A DNA stretch of 64,000 nucleotides from Corbicula japonica (lineage: Eukaryota > Mollusca > Bivalvia > Venerida > Cyrenidae): contig JAZAYU010000005.1 of NCBI GenBank assembly GCA_038501625.1, positions 13,231,484-13,295,483 of the forward strand, in the 5' to 3' direction. Of the stretch, positions 46,090-57,807 are shown one piece after another. The translations under genes and the position numbers were made by a program. Position 1 is the first letter of the stretch. Each line of letters opens with the position of its first letter. The notes under the pieces were generated by a model. It was not told the origin of the DNA. It saw nothing but the letters and a program-made list of their open reading frames with translations, and did no database searches.

Positions 46090-47204
46090 GTGTCATGTTC
46101 AGTAGCTTTCAAAGCTAGCATTTTCAGCTATAAAAAATAGAATTTTAGCAGACGATAACAATGTTATCTGGTCCAAGTATGCTGATTATTATGATGTTTT
46201 CAGATTAATAAATAAATGTATATAAGTTGTTCATTGGTTCTGAATTGATAAGTAGTGGTCTAAATATGAGACGGGCGGCTGGGATTTCCCACGGCAATAT
46301 ATTGGCCATTGGACCTGGCTTTTGTATTAAAACTGCTGCTATTTTGTTTGTTTTGAGCCAGAATCAACATTCTACTTAAACAAACAAGCCTTCTACTTTA
46401 AAAGATAATGAGACGTCTAGATCAAATTATAATAATATAAAATTATTCCCTAAGGTTGTTTGTTTTGCTTTCTTGCATTATCAAATATGTGGTCTAATCT
46501 TATATAGAGCTGTTGAATGATACAAGAGATATTTTAGGGCTAGGACTAAGATTGGTATTTAGTGAGAAGAGACACTGAAAGTTTATCGGAAGACCTTCAA
46601 AGGTCTTAATGGAAAAAAACAACACATATATCACTTAGGTTTTCAGTCAGGTTCTAGGGTGCACCAACCACAAGTGTAGGAAATTTATATGAACAAAACA
46701 CAGCCTTCTTAAACAAAAAGAAAGAAGCAATATTTATTATTTGTATTACCTTGATATTTTAAAATTAAGATGTGCATCGGGAACAAAAAACAAAAAATCA
46801 AACAAGAGAACAATGATGGACTAAAATATTGCAAAGATAAATGTCACACACACTTTTGGGATGTGATTAATTATATTGGAAGTGTGTAATGATACTGTGT
46901 CCAGAAAATGCCTCACTCGCAATACAATTGGGATTAATTTAATTTTATTTATAGATTGTACTAAAAGGTGTTTGTGATAACAGTGTCATGAAAATACCCG
47001 AAACCCAGTACAATTGGGATTAAATACAGATTTAGATCTGTTTTCTCTAAGGAATTATAACAAGTGCAATTAATTAACATTAATTTTCAAAACTCACGAT
47101 TATCTGAAAATATGGGTTTCTCTTGGGATTCTTACTTGCTGCAGGTTTAAAGTGATATTTGAATTATTTACTTTAAATGCTGAATTGTTTGAAGTAAAAA
47201 CTGT
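46090..47204 (+). other. Intron stretch, nothing recognised
   Basis: AT-rich sequence with poly-A/T runs. A GGTTCTAGGGTGCACCAACC block near 46650 resembles the 42073-42330 family edge. Confidence 0.4.
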
Positions 47205-47410
47205 TCACCCTATAACCTGGTTTAAACCCCCAGTTGCAAAACAATTTGCCACTGACCTTTCAAGGCGGTAATCCCAAGGGTGCTCTTTGTTGTTGATTGA
47301 TTCTCTTATAAATTCTCTCTATAAATGCTATCTTTTCCTCTTTACTTTTTGGCTTTGTGGGGATTCTGTTTTTTTCTTGTCGAAGCAATTCCTAATATAC
47401 ATATTTTTGT
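47205..47410 (-). repeat. Dispersed ATGCATATCAGGAATYG family, minus strand
   Basis: CCTATAACCTGGTTTAAACC, GCAAAACAATTTGCCACTGA and TGGCTTTGTGGGGATTCTGT blocks, ending AGCAATTCCTAATATACATA. Confidence 0.55.
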
Positions 47411-47519
47411 TTGTGTATATTAAATATTTGGAATAGTTAAAGAAAAACCTGCTGGCGATAAATATACTCAACAAAAAAAGTATAGATGAAAAAAAATCTT
47501 TGATATGTCTCTGAAAAGA

Positions 47520-47640
47520 TCATCAAATACCAGTCTCACATCTCAAGCATCTGATTGGCTGTAATGGCTACTGGTTGCCATTTCATCCAACCACATGCTT
47601 GAGATTGGAGAGTGGTCTCCTGATTAAGTTTTACAATCGT
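47520..47640. mobile_element. AAGGTTATAAAACTGAG palindromic MITE, diverged
   Basis: CAGTCTCACATCTCAAGCAT...GGCTACTGGTTGCCATTTCA...ACATGCTTGAGATTGGAGAG; outer ends eroded. Confidence 0.6.
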
Positions 47641-48039
47641 GGGACAAGTTCGATTGAGCTGGTTTATAGTGAGAAACGAAAATGCAAGTTACTACCTTGC
47701 CACCTTTACTCGTTTTGAACACAAGAAATTGCAAAAATATGTTAACAATATAAATAATAAAATTCCATACTAGGTGAGCATTTACATATTACGGTGTTTC
47801 CAGATTAACACATTTAGATTTCTTTATTTCTACATGTATACGGATCATGGTCCCTGGATGAAATAATGGGGTTGATCGAAACTTTTAAACGGTTGTTGGA
47901 ACTTGACAGAGATTGAAATAAATCATGCTTAAATATAACATCTTTTTCTTGGTGGTAAATGAGACAGTGCCTGAAATTAATGATCTGAGAGTGTAGTAGG
48001 CAGATGTGGGTCTACACCTTACCAGCAATTGTTTAAATA

Positions 48040-48180
48040 AAAAAGGGAAAAAAAAGTGAAATATGCATATCAGGAATTGTCAAATTCAGAAGACACAGCC
48101 CCCCAACACTACCAAGTTTATAAAATGGTCAGTTTCAAAGCAGACACCACAAACAAACAATTTGCCACTGATATGAGGAA
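48040..48180 (+). repeat. Dispersed ATGCATATCAGGAATYG family fragment
   Basis: GTGAAATATGCATATCAGGA, AGACACAGCCCCCC and CAATTTGCCACTGATATGAG blocks. Confidence 0.5.
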
Positions 48181-49134
48181 TTGTGTACGTTGTCTGTAAA
48201 ACCTCATCTAGACATTTTTAGCACATATAAATGTGCCTCTGACTTGCCAAAGACCGAATTTTCCTTTTCATGTATTGCATTAATTGCGGTTTGTCACCTG
48301 TTGAAATTGAAAAGAAACGAGAGACTTGTGGTTAACGGATGTAACGTTCTGAACAAGAATAAAAGGAATTGCGAAACAACAAGTGACATGTATCCAATAA
48401 GACTTTACTCTCACCAGACAATGTGGCTATGTTGGAGTCAATCCTTAATAAACTTGACAATAATCAGTTGCCATACTTGATGCATATCAACTGTAACATT
48501 GCAATTTATAAATCACTCAGTTATATTTAAAATCGTGCTCTGTCGCAACCACAGTTTTAATATTCATGTTAGGTTTGGTATTATTTTCACCTGCTTAGTT
48601 CCTTACACCAATTCAATCACATTCCCAAGAGTAATTTTATATGCGTTTTAGTATATTAATTGGTAATAGGAGGTCATTTATTGGTTTCGTGATCAGCCAT
48701 CGTGAACATGGACCACAAATGCCAAATCAATTACTAGTATATGATAAATATATTAACCAATAAGTCAATTTAATTCAGTATTTCACTGAAATTGCTACCA
48801 TTTGCAGCACCACTCCTTCAGAAAACGAATTATTTACTTAATAACTGATAAATGTTTCGATTTGTTGAAAAAGCACATATTTACTTTAGGACTGCAAAAA
48901 TGTTGAATTGAAAAAATTCACTGTTCATTTGAAACTAATCATTTTCTTTACTTAAGGGTAAAATTTAGTTACATATAAGCATATACTTATTGAAGACCAG
49001 CAAAAAATGTTTAATTGAAAATAAATTCACCGTGCATTGAAGCGTGTTATGACATAAGTTAAAAAAGACGACTGGGGAATGTTGACAGTCACTAAACATG
49101 ACTAATGTGATGATAAGAACGAACTGTAGGCTTG
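48181..49134 (+). other. Intron stretch, nothing recognised
   Basis: A 99-codon ORF at 48181-48480 has no domain and ordinary intron composition; I do not call it a gene. Confidence 0.45.
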
Positions 49135-49349
49135 TTAACCCTTTCCTGTACAGACACACCTTTATCGCTAGGGCACATCTGTGCCGTCTGATCAGGATCT
49201 AAACTGTTCGCTTTTTTATTCATTAGGTTTTTTCTGACCAAAATGAGACCAGTGCAAATCCTGATCAGACGGCACGGATGTGCCGGCTGATCTGGATCTA
49301 CACTGGTTGCACATGCGTAAAAATGCGTATATATCCAGGAAAGGGTTAA
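49135..49349. mobile_element. TTAA MITE family, CTGTACAG left end
   Basis: TTAACCCTTTCCTGTACAGA to ATATCCAGGAAAGGGTTAA. The first hairpin is partly deleted. Confidence 0.82.
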
Positions 49350-50400
49350 GCTGTACACAATTATTATATTTTTTCTCTTAAGAACAACAATGTGGAGAAT
49401 CAAGACATTATTTTATGATGATACTATTCCATAATCGTAGCATGTGGTCCATAGAAAACAAAACAGGTAACACCTAAATAACAGTGGGCGTATCTAAACA
49501 GACATAAAATTTTACAATAAATCCTGCGTATCACACCTGACAGCCAGAAGACAATATTAAAACATGGGAAACACTTTCTAAGAATGATTGTACTTAGCAC
49601 CCAGGTAACATATAAGAAAAATTTGCAAGCTCATTTTGATTTAGCCTGTTTATTGACAATAATTAACTAGAATTAGTGCACATGCCCAACACTGGGCTGA
49701 TCAAAACTATTTTTGCACAGGTTAAAACTTTTTTTTTTTATCCACCCCAGTCGATTGTGATCAAACTTAGCTAAGTAATGTGAAAATCGTTGACAATTTG
49801 TAAGCACACGCAAACAAGTAAATGAACATATCATTATCAAATACACTACTCAAAGTTGGCCAAGCACTTAGAATATTTTCCTACATAATTATATTGTATG
49901 CTGGATAATAGTTTATTTTTATTTACTTGAAAAGTGATTTATAAAACAATATAGACAAGTGCTTTAACAATTATAATGTGTTTTCTGTTTTTAGAACTTG
50001 AATGGGATGATGTTAAAACAATTCGTTTTTTTAAACAATTCGTGTTTTTTTTCTGCCAAAAACAGCTACATGTATTGATGCCAGCATCCAATAAATGAGT
50101 TTTCTATAATTCAGTCATAAATGTTCAGTTTTTCAAGTGAATTTAAAGACTGGGCACCATACAAATCCCGGGTACATACCCTACAAATATCCGTTAGCTT
50201 AAATAAAACGCTATAAAACAGCGTCCCCTCGTTTGCATGACTGTTATTTAAAGTTATTTGTACTCTGGGAACCTTCTCGATACATCACTAAATAATTTTC
50301 AGGGCAAATATGTGCAATGCTGACTTCACAATGGTGCGTGGCTAAGCTGGTGCTTAGCAAACTGTGTAGTATAAATAAATAGTAATAAAGATACTGGCCC

Positions 50401-50535
50401 TAAGGTTATAAAACTGAACACGGAAACCTGTCTCAAATCTCAAGCATTTAATTGGCTAAAATGGTGTGCAGTCGCAATTTCAGCCAATCAGATGCTTGAG
50501 ATATGAGACTGGTTTCCAATCTCAGTTTTATAACC
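50401..50535. mobile_element. AAGGTTATAAAACTGAG palindromic MITE copy
   Basis: TAAGGTTATAAAACTGAACA to CAGTTTTATAACCATCAGCC. The centre TGTGCAGTCGCAAT has lost its palindrome. Confidence 0.75.
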
Positions 50536-50556
50536 ATCAGCCCTGGTTTAGTTGCA

Positions 50557-50765
50557 TTAAGGTAGTCTAACTGTAATGCTTTCCCGCGCATAAATTTGCG
50601 ACGTCGTCAAACATCGGCTCGCTTTCGGTGACTTCCGACGCTACTCGTCAGAGCCGATAGTAGCCGAAGCAACATCGATTATTGTCGACTGTTAGTGACA
50701 GTTAACCAAGTATTCCTGACATTCGAGAAAAAAGCGCGGGAAATCATTACAGTTAGACTACCTTA
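50557..50765. mobile_element. TTAA-flanked MITE with 32-bp ends
   Basis: TTAAGGTAGTCTAACTGTAA and its inverse TTACAGTTAGACTACCTTAA; the inverted repeat runs 32 bp with one mismatch (to CCCGCGC/GCGCGGG). 209 bp with a CpG-rich interior. TTAA or TA target site. Confidence 0.85.
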
Positions 50766-50917
50766 ACACTAAATATTCTTTAATGCCCTCACAATTTCAC
50801 TTTTTCCATAACATAGTAATGCGTGTTCTTATAAACAATGTCTAAGCCATGCTTTATTGAAAATTGCCATTCATTTATTTTCAAACAAGATATTTTTAGT
50901 TTTCATTCCAATTTCAG

Positions 50918-51020
50918 ATTGCAACCAGATAGTAAGTTGCGGTGAAGATCGTTATCTGAGAGTTACGGACCTTGAATCAGGGACGGAAATTTTTGTCAAA
51001 GACATCCACGAGATTCCTCT
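50918..51020 (+). CDS. NSMAF: NSMAF exon (WD blade 5, CGEDRYLRVTDL)
   Basis: Acceptor CATTCCAATTTCAG, donor GTGAGC, 103 nt. It encodes NCNQIVSCGEDRYLRVTDLE then SGTEIFVKDIHEIPL. 'SCGEDRYLRVTDLESG' corresponds to the STG-DG-LNV-D-Q-G strand pair of FAN. The usual WD dipeptide is TD here. Confidence 0.94.
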
Positions 51021-51069
51021 GTGAGCAGTTTTTTAATTCACATTTATTTTTTTTGTCAGAAGTGTACTC

Positions 51070-51290
51070 AGATAGACAAAAAAGTGAAACATGCATATCT
51101 GATTCAGGAAAATCACACTTAGAAAACACAGCCTATCCTACAGCAAAAAGCAGCGAGGAAAATAAAACATAGTTTTATAAAATTATCAAAAGTGAACCAG
51201 AAGTGTGCCGCCTTGTAACGGTTAATGGCAAAAGCAGTTTACCACTTTTGATTACCAGATTCATTTCCCTTCGTTGAGATAAGTGTGACA
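51070..51290 (+). repeat. Dispersed ATGCATATCAGGAATYG family copy
   Basis: GTGAAACATGCATATCTGAT, AGAAAACACAGCCTATCCTA, AAGCAGCGAGGAAAATAAAA and a right part with GCAGTTTACCACTTTTGATT. Confidence 0.55.
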
Positions 51291-51732
51291 CAAGTCAATA
51301 AATATTGGAATGGGACAGAAAATGGGCAATCTCTGAGTGAAATACACATAATTTGCATAAAAACGGCCTACCTACCATGCCCAACACACTTTGATTATCT
51401 TCAAATAGTTTAAAATTATTGTGTCACAGGATCATTGGTGGCATTTTGGTCTTATAGGCTGCATTTTGGGCAGTGTTTTATGAATGTGGCAATTCCTTAT
51501 TATGATGCATATATCACTTGACAAACTTTAATTAATTTCAATGCTCAGACTAGTCGTCGGAATAAGAAATACACAGACCCCAAGTATTTTTCAGAGTTTA
51601 TACGTTATTGTTTAATTTGCTACTTATTCTTGAGAATAAGCGAAAATGTTAAATATTGACTCGAGATTTCGCCACATCCACATAACACAGACTATCCTTA
51701 CACACAACCAAATTGTACACCCGAATACACTA

Positions 51733-51941
51733 TTAACCCTTTCCTGGATATATACGCATTTTTACGCGTGTGAACCAGTGTAGATCAGGATCTGCACTGG
51801 TCGCATTTTGGTCAGAAATAACCTAATGAATCAAAAAGTGAACAGTTTAGATCCTGATCAGACGGCACGGATGTGCCGGCTGATCTGGATCTAAACTGTT
51901 CGCCCTAGCAATAAAGATGTGTCTGTACAGGAAAGGGTTAA
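51733..51941. mobile_element. TTAA MITE family copy with deletion
   Basis: TTAACCCTTTCCTGGATATA to GTCTGTACAGGAAAGGGTTAA-type right end; the first hairpin lacks its AGATCAGCCGGC half. Confidence 0.82.
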
Positions 51942-52106
51942 AGAAATAATTATAGGTCAATATTCTAGATTCCTGCAAATGATTAATGGACAAAAACACA
52001 TTAAGTGAACTAGTTTACTTGTTCATTTGAAGACTACCATTATGGTAGATGATTATAAGTATAATAATGTTTCATTATGCTGATAAATACATGTTTACGC
52101 TTTCAG

Positions 52107-52216
52107 ATGCCTTGTGATGGTTGGAAATATAGTTGCATTAGGAACAGAGTCGGGTCAGGTGCAAATTTGGGATATGGAAAAGGTTCAGTTTATATACCAG
52201 TTTGAAGCACATAAGG
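52107..52216 (+). CDS. NSMAF: NSMAF exon (WD blade 6, GTESGQVQIWDM)
   Basis: Acceptor TTTACGCTTTCAG, donor GTATGT, 110 nt. It encodes (L)CLVMVGNIVALGTESGQV then QIWDMEKVQFIYQFEAHK. 'LSGS-SGELLVWDL' is the FAN counterpart; the blade closes with F-A-H-K and the next exon opens GAVTCL. Confidence 0.96.
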
Positions 52217-52259
52217 GTATGTTCAAGCGACAATTATTGAAGCAATACTTGTTTTAATA

Positions 52260-52501
52260 TTAACCCTTTCCTTGATATATATGCATTTTTACGCATGTGC
52301 GACCAGTGTAGATCCAGATCAGCCGGCACATCTGTGCAATCTGATCAGGATCTACACTGGTCGCATTTTGGTCAGGAATAAACTAATGAATCAAAAAGCG
52401 AACAGTTTAGATTCTGATCAGACGGCACGGATGTGCAGGCTGATCTGGATCTAAACTGTTTGCCCTAGCAAGAAAGGTGTATCTATACAGGAAAGGGTTA
52501 A
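52260..52501. mobile_element. TTAA MITE family, full copy
   Basis: 242 bp. TTAACCCTTTCCTTGATATA to CTATACAGGAAAGGGTTAA, both hairpins complete. Begins 43 bp after the preceding exon. Confidence 0.88.
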
Positions 52502-53517
52502 GATCAAAAAGTCGAATTTTTCAAGAATTATGTTTCATTGTCCCAACAAATTGAATAACATTTCTGTTTTGCTTAAAGGATAAACTAAATTTTAGGTAGG
52601 ACCCAAATTTTAAATAGTTTTTAGACTATGTTGAATATAAGAAAATTGGTAACAATAAGCGTTTGCTTCAAAGTATGGCAGTTGTGCATGGTCTTTTTAA
52701 ACTTTTTAAGGGCCATAAACAATTTCTTTCAAATATTGATAACATTGAAACGAGAATTTTTTTTAAAACAGAGAAAGAGAGTTTATTTGCTTGATTATGA
52801 TATATCTTTTGTCCATTACAGTTCATTTCACACCGCAAGAAAATAAGAATTCACTATTATCTGCTTTCTTTGGAATATGAAATTCCATCGTGATTACCAA
52901 GTACATTCTTAATACACCAGATAAATGTTAATATAGCTCAATTTTTTGCTTGACATATCGAATATCCATTAGTATTCGTTTCACACCTCCAAGAAAATTA
53001 GTTTTCAACTTAACCTTGTTTCTTTGCAGTACCATGAAAATCCTTTGTGCTTTAAAAGTACTTTAAAGATCAACTATCAAGGTGAAATTGTTTAAAGTGG
53101 GCAATAAATTCGTTTCCAAGCAATTTAAAAATTTAGTGATATAAAGATTCCTAATACAAAAGCTTGTTGAATGTAATAAAATTAACATTATACTTTGGTG
53201 AATGTCAATATAAAAAAAGGTATAAAATGTTTATACTTGAGGTCTCCATTATTGTATTCTTTACAGCTCCTGGCGTTAAATAATTTTCTCGTAAAAAAGA
53301 ACTTTTCACACTTTAATAAACATGAGATATATTTTGCAAAATCTGTATTTTTTGCAACTTGAAATAAAAAGTAATGGCTAATTAAAAGCACATGTTTCTT
53401 GCAGATGAAATGTCAAAATACACTGATAAGATTAAAACTTATTAAATTTTTCATTTCCAGCCAAAATTTAAAAAGCTGACCAATCTGTTTCTAGAAAACA
53501 GGGTTCAACTGAGATTG
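52502..53517 (+). other. Intron stretch, nothing recognised
   Basis: AT-rich, no repeat family seen; short ORFs only. Confidence 0.45.
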
Positions 53518-53772
53518 GAGACCAGTCTCAAATCTTAAGCAACTACTTGGCTTTAACTGTTACAATGGGAGACCAGTCTCAAATCTTAAGCATCTATTTG
53601 GCTTTATGTGTTAATATGGGAGACCAGTCTCAAATCTTAAGCATCTAATTGGCTTTAAGTGTTACTATGGGAGACCAGTCTCAAATCTTAAGCATCTAAT
53701 TGGCTATACGTGTTAATATGGGATACCAGTCTCAAATCTTAGCATCTAATTTGCTTTAAGTGTTTCTATATC
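53518..53772 (+). repeat. 51-bp tandem repeat, five copies
   Basis: ACCAGTCTCAAATCTTAAGC recurs at 53521, 53572, 53623, 53674 and 53725, exactly 51 bp apart. The unit is one arm of the AAGGTTATAAAACTGAG MITE (GAGACCAGTCTCAAATCTTA, CATCTAATTGGCTTTA). The matching right arm follows at 53790-53865. Confidence 0.92.
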
Positions 53773-53775
53773 GAA

Positions 53776-53865
53776 TGCCGCAAATATATTGTATGATCAG
53801 TCGCCATTTCTGCCAATCAGATGTTTGAGATTTGAGACTGGTCTCCTAATTTAGTTTTGTGATCT
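53776..53865. mobile_element. Right arm of the palindromic MITE after the tandem repeat
   Basis: GTCGCCATTTCTGCCAATCA, GATGTTTGAGATTTGAGACT and TTAGTTTTGTGATC. Its left arm is what has been amplified at 53518-53772. Confidence 0.65.
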
Positions 53866-53921
53866 AATATGCAGTGTCAGGAATCTTTTTGTTGTTGAGC
53901 TTATCTGTTTTGATTTTTCAG

Positions 53922-54016
53922 GAGCTGTGACTTGCCTGCATATGTCAGGGGACTTGTCACTTCTTTCAGGGAGTTCTGATAGAAATGTTTGTTTATGGAA
54001 ACCGGGAGTAAAATGA
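53922..54016 (+). CDS. NSMAF: NSMAF last exon (WD blade 7 and stop)
   Basis: Acceptor GTTTTGATTTTTCAG. It encodes GAVTCLHMSGDLSLLSGSSD then RNVCLWKPGVK and TGA at 54014-54016. 'GAVTC-------I-TG--DR-I-FWK' is the FAN C-terminus, with only a few residues after the last WD strand, so the protein ends where the family normally does. Confidence 0.97.
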
Positions 54017-56100
54017 AGTAAAGGATGGAATGAAACGGAATGAGACAACTGGGACTATCTGACATTTTGACATCGGATTTGGATATGAATCAAACGGAAA
54101 CAAAACACATTTTAAGCAAACTTATGGTGATTAACTCGGTGCAGCTGACATTCAAATGTCTCTAGAGACACTGTTATTTTACCTTAAGAAGGATCAGGTG
54201 CTGAAACAAAAACTCTGCTCTTCTGGAAATATTTTTATATTTCTGTTATTAATTATATCTTATTTTCTCCTCACTTTAGAAATATTTTTGTTCTGCAAAA
54301 TCCTTTAATTTACTTTCACAGGTTGCTGATTGTCATAATTGGCTTGCAGCTAAGGTATATTTTTAATACCAGCACTCGACCAAAACGCCCACTTCAGTGC
54401 AATCCACAATTTTTCTTTGTGTTAAATTTCTATACAAGTCCTAAATATATGATGTACAAAAATGTATAAGCCAAGATTTAGCAGTAACGTGCATTCAGGG
54501 AGCTGAATGTAGACCATGTACAGAATTACGTCCATATTAGTCGCCTAATCACAGGCGTTTTACTTGAAGCTCAAAATCTTTCCATTTTTTGCAGACAGAT
54601 TTAAATTTGCAACGCAAAAATATAAATGATTTTTCAGTTACAAAGGTTGAATTTCTAGGGTTTGAAAAGAATTGGCTTCAATTATTTCATTACCATTCTG
54701 ACATGTAATTTCAAAACCTTTTATAACCTCTTTAAAAGCATCTAGTTCGATTATTTCTATAGGCATTGCCATTCATAAGCTAGGCAAGTTTATATTTTGC
54801 TCAGGTGTTTATAGCAGAAAAGGAAATGTCAACTTCAAGAGCCACTTGACAAGACAAATATGGAAATGTTGTAGGCTCAGTTGCTTTATTTAATAATATA
54901 TAAATTCAAAATGCACGAATTGCAAAAAATATCCGCAATTGGAAAGATGTAAACGATCAACTTTTTTATATTTATTCAGTCTGCACAGTTGACAAAAAGT
55001 ATGATTTTCTATGAAAGAAATGATATTTGATATTTGAACAATTTACTCTTTTATGAAATAAATGAAATTTTATCTTCACAATATGCAAGAATGATGAAAC
55101 GTATCCTTCATTTGAAAGAATAGATACAACAAACACTACTAAAATTGTTAAAAAATTTAAACTAAGTAATTAGCAGATATGAGGTAAAATTAGTGTAATT
55201 AATTGTTTTCATGAAACATTGAAATTTTCATATATATCTGTACCATCAGCGTGAATTGCAGAACTTCCATTAAAAAAAGAAAGGATAGGTCGAACACACC
55301 TATAGCCAAATTAGAACTTTTTTTGTAAAGAATTTATGTATTTAGTATTACTATTATAATTTTCTTACAACTTTGTAATTGACAAATTTAGAGAGCGCTT
55401 GCATTTATCAAAGCAACAGTCTAGGTTATTACCTAGATTACCTACCTTGCTTCAGTGATAAATGATTGCTTTGGAGCTACATGTAAAACTTGAGATTTAG
55501 AACCTGCTGAACACCGCAAAACGCGCATTTGCAGATAAGGAAATTCATTCATTTTAATGTCACACATGCCTTCATTTTTTATACATATATGCTGCAATGG
55601 TAATCCGGACATGTTTCATTTCCTCTCACAGAGTTGTACTGCAAGTACTTTTAATCGGATATAGTGATAATCCCAAGTTAAGCTATTAAAATATCAGTTA
55701 CTATAACAATAATTGCCTCATATTTGTGTGTTTTTGATGTCATATACCAATAGTACCTTAAGTATTGTTTATTGGCATCTGGATGTCGTGCAAACCGATT
55801 CATATTTTCAAGTGCTATTACAATGATAATTATATATCATGTAAACTTTGTCATTCCGGTTCCATATGTCAAACCTCTATTTTATTGTGTTTTTCATTAT
55901 TGTCTGTTATTTATTACTTGTGATTATTAAATTTATAGATTTAATACTTCTCCACTTCATATTTTTGCAGAGTAAACATTTCCCCTTCACAGTGTAATTT
56001 GTGCATGGTAAATATACCCGCCGTATGTTGATTTCAATGATTGTTTATTTAAAAAACCTGACAATTTTCTATTTATTCTTCTAATCTTCCGCATGCATAT
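54017..56100 (+). other. Probable NSMAF 3' UTR and downstream AT-rich DNA
   Basis: No repeat families until 57808. An AATAAA lies at 55057-55062, with others further on (for example about 56337); none stands out, so the transcript end is not fixed. Confidence 0.4.
55057..55062 (+). promoter_or_regulatory. NSMAF: Candidate polyadenylation signal AATAAA
   Basis: First canonical AATAAA after the NSMAF stop, 1.04 kb downstream. In AT-rich DNA such hexamers are common by chance. Confidence 0.3.
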
Positions 56101-57807
56101 TAGAAAAAAACATTGTTTGCTTATTCTGTATTCTGCTTTCTCCAATTGCCCAATCGTATATCAAAACTTGTACATCCCCTCTATCTCCCCACTCTGAAAA
56201 TCTTGTTAACTGCATATTATAATAGATTTAGACCATTTCCCAGCCATAGTTTAGTGGGAGGAGGGAAGTAAGAAAGGAGTTTAAGTCGGTCTTTTGTTGC
56301 CTTCTCTAATTATCCGCTTCAATGATCATTTTTTCAAATAAAGTGGCACAGGTGTTTACCATAACAAAGCTACATGTTGTGTCAAAGACTCAGTTTTTAA
56401 TGTCAATTCCACATATCATGATATATGATTAATAAGACAACGTCTTGCTTCCTCGACCGAAGGCCACAGACAAAGGTCCAAGATTAAAACACATTTTTGC
56501 AACCCATTATCTTATATTCGGTGAATCAAAGTTTCAAACTACTTCGCCGCATAAAAGCATTAAATCTGTGTGCAAAAAGTCTCTGCCTTTTCGATCAATG
56601 GTCAAAGTCACAAACCGAGATCAAACGTCAAAGTTCCTAAAAAACTTATGTGTTCAGAAAAATATTTCTTATTAAAAAGTCCATGCGTTGGCTTAAAAGT
56701 TCACTATACTGGGATGAGCCAGCTTTTTATGTCCTAATTCAATGTCGCACATAGAAATCAAAAGTTACAAGTTGCATTTTTTTAAATTAAGTTTTTTATA
56801 ATAATGTGCCATACATCACCGCAAAACAGCACCACGCACAAGCAGCACAAATAAACGAGATTTTCTTAGATGTTTAATTTAATGACCTATTCACACGCAA
56901 ATGGCAAAATATCCTGACCGTACCCATTCTTAAAATAGATTTTCTGTTGAAGTTTTATTTTTCAAACTTAAAGGAAATTAATTAAGTGTTTTTGATTAAT
57001 TATAAACAGCAACAAAAACAACAACAACAACAACATTTAGTGGCACTAAAGCAAAAACATTGCTTCTGGTATATATACAACATAATAAATTCACATAATC
57101 ATGTAGTTTTATATTCAAACGATATGAGTAATGATTATTTAAATTGGAAAAGGAATTCTTTAAAGAGAAACTTTCATGATAAGCAGATATACTTGTAAAC
57201 TTATAAACATGATAACTTGATATAACTAAAAATAACATTGTGACCAGAAAAAAGTAAATTTTAGTCAACGATACCCTGTTAAGAAAAATCATCACCTTTG
57301 TTGATAGCTCTTTGTCTAAAAAAACCTTGATTTTTCCAAACCTTGAAGTCGGAATAATTGTAAACTTTCCTTAACAAAAATAACTTTAACTTTCTTTTTT
57401 ATTGTGGAGAAAAAGGGTGAAATAGTGACCGGAAAACTGAAAGCACGGAGACCCAGCACTGCACTTCTATTTATTATATAGTTTTTCTTGTTAATTGCAT
57501 TGGTGTGAAAATGAAATTTTTGTAGTGCGAGTTTATTTACTTACCTTAACTCCATTTCTGTTGTAAATTCTACTAGTAATGAATATATGTTATTTCTTGA
57601 TTACCTTATTGTTATATTGGATATATGTTATACATAATATTTTTATGTATTATTAAATAAATTAAATTTAGATAAAAATTTAATGGATATATTTGCAATT
57701 CAATAGAAAAACATGAACTTCTAATATAATTATTATTTAAAACTGTCATATTCATCCATTCTGTTTTTGGCTGGTGACCTTTCAAAATTGCACATTCTTA
57801 TAAACGT
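56101..57807. other. AT-rich sequence without recognised genes
   Basis: Near 56327 there is a faint remnant of tandem-core sequence (AAAGTGGCACAGGTGTTTAC, CATAACAAAG). (CAA)n-like AACAACAACAACAACA lies at about 57017. Nothing else supported. Confidence 0.45.

Noticed and set aside
48181..48480. A 99-codon protein gene in an NSMAF intron
   Set aside because: No domain, no codon bias, no promoter or splice evidence; expected by chance in this length of DNA.
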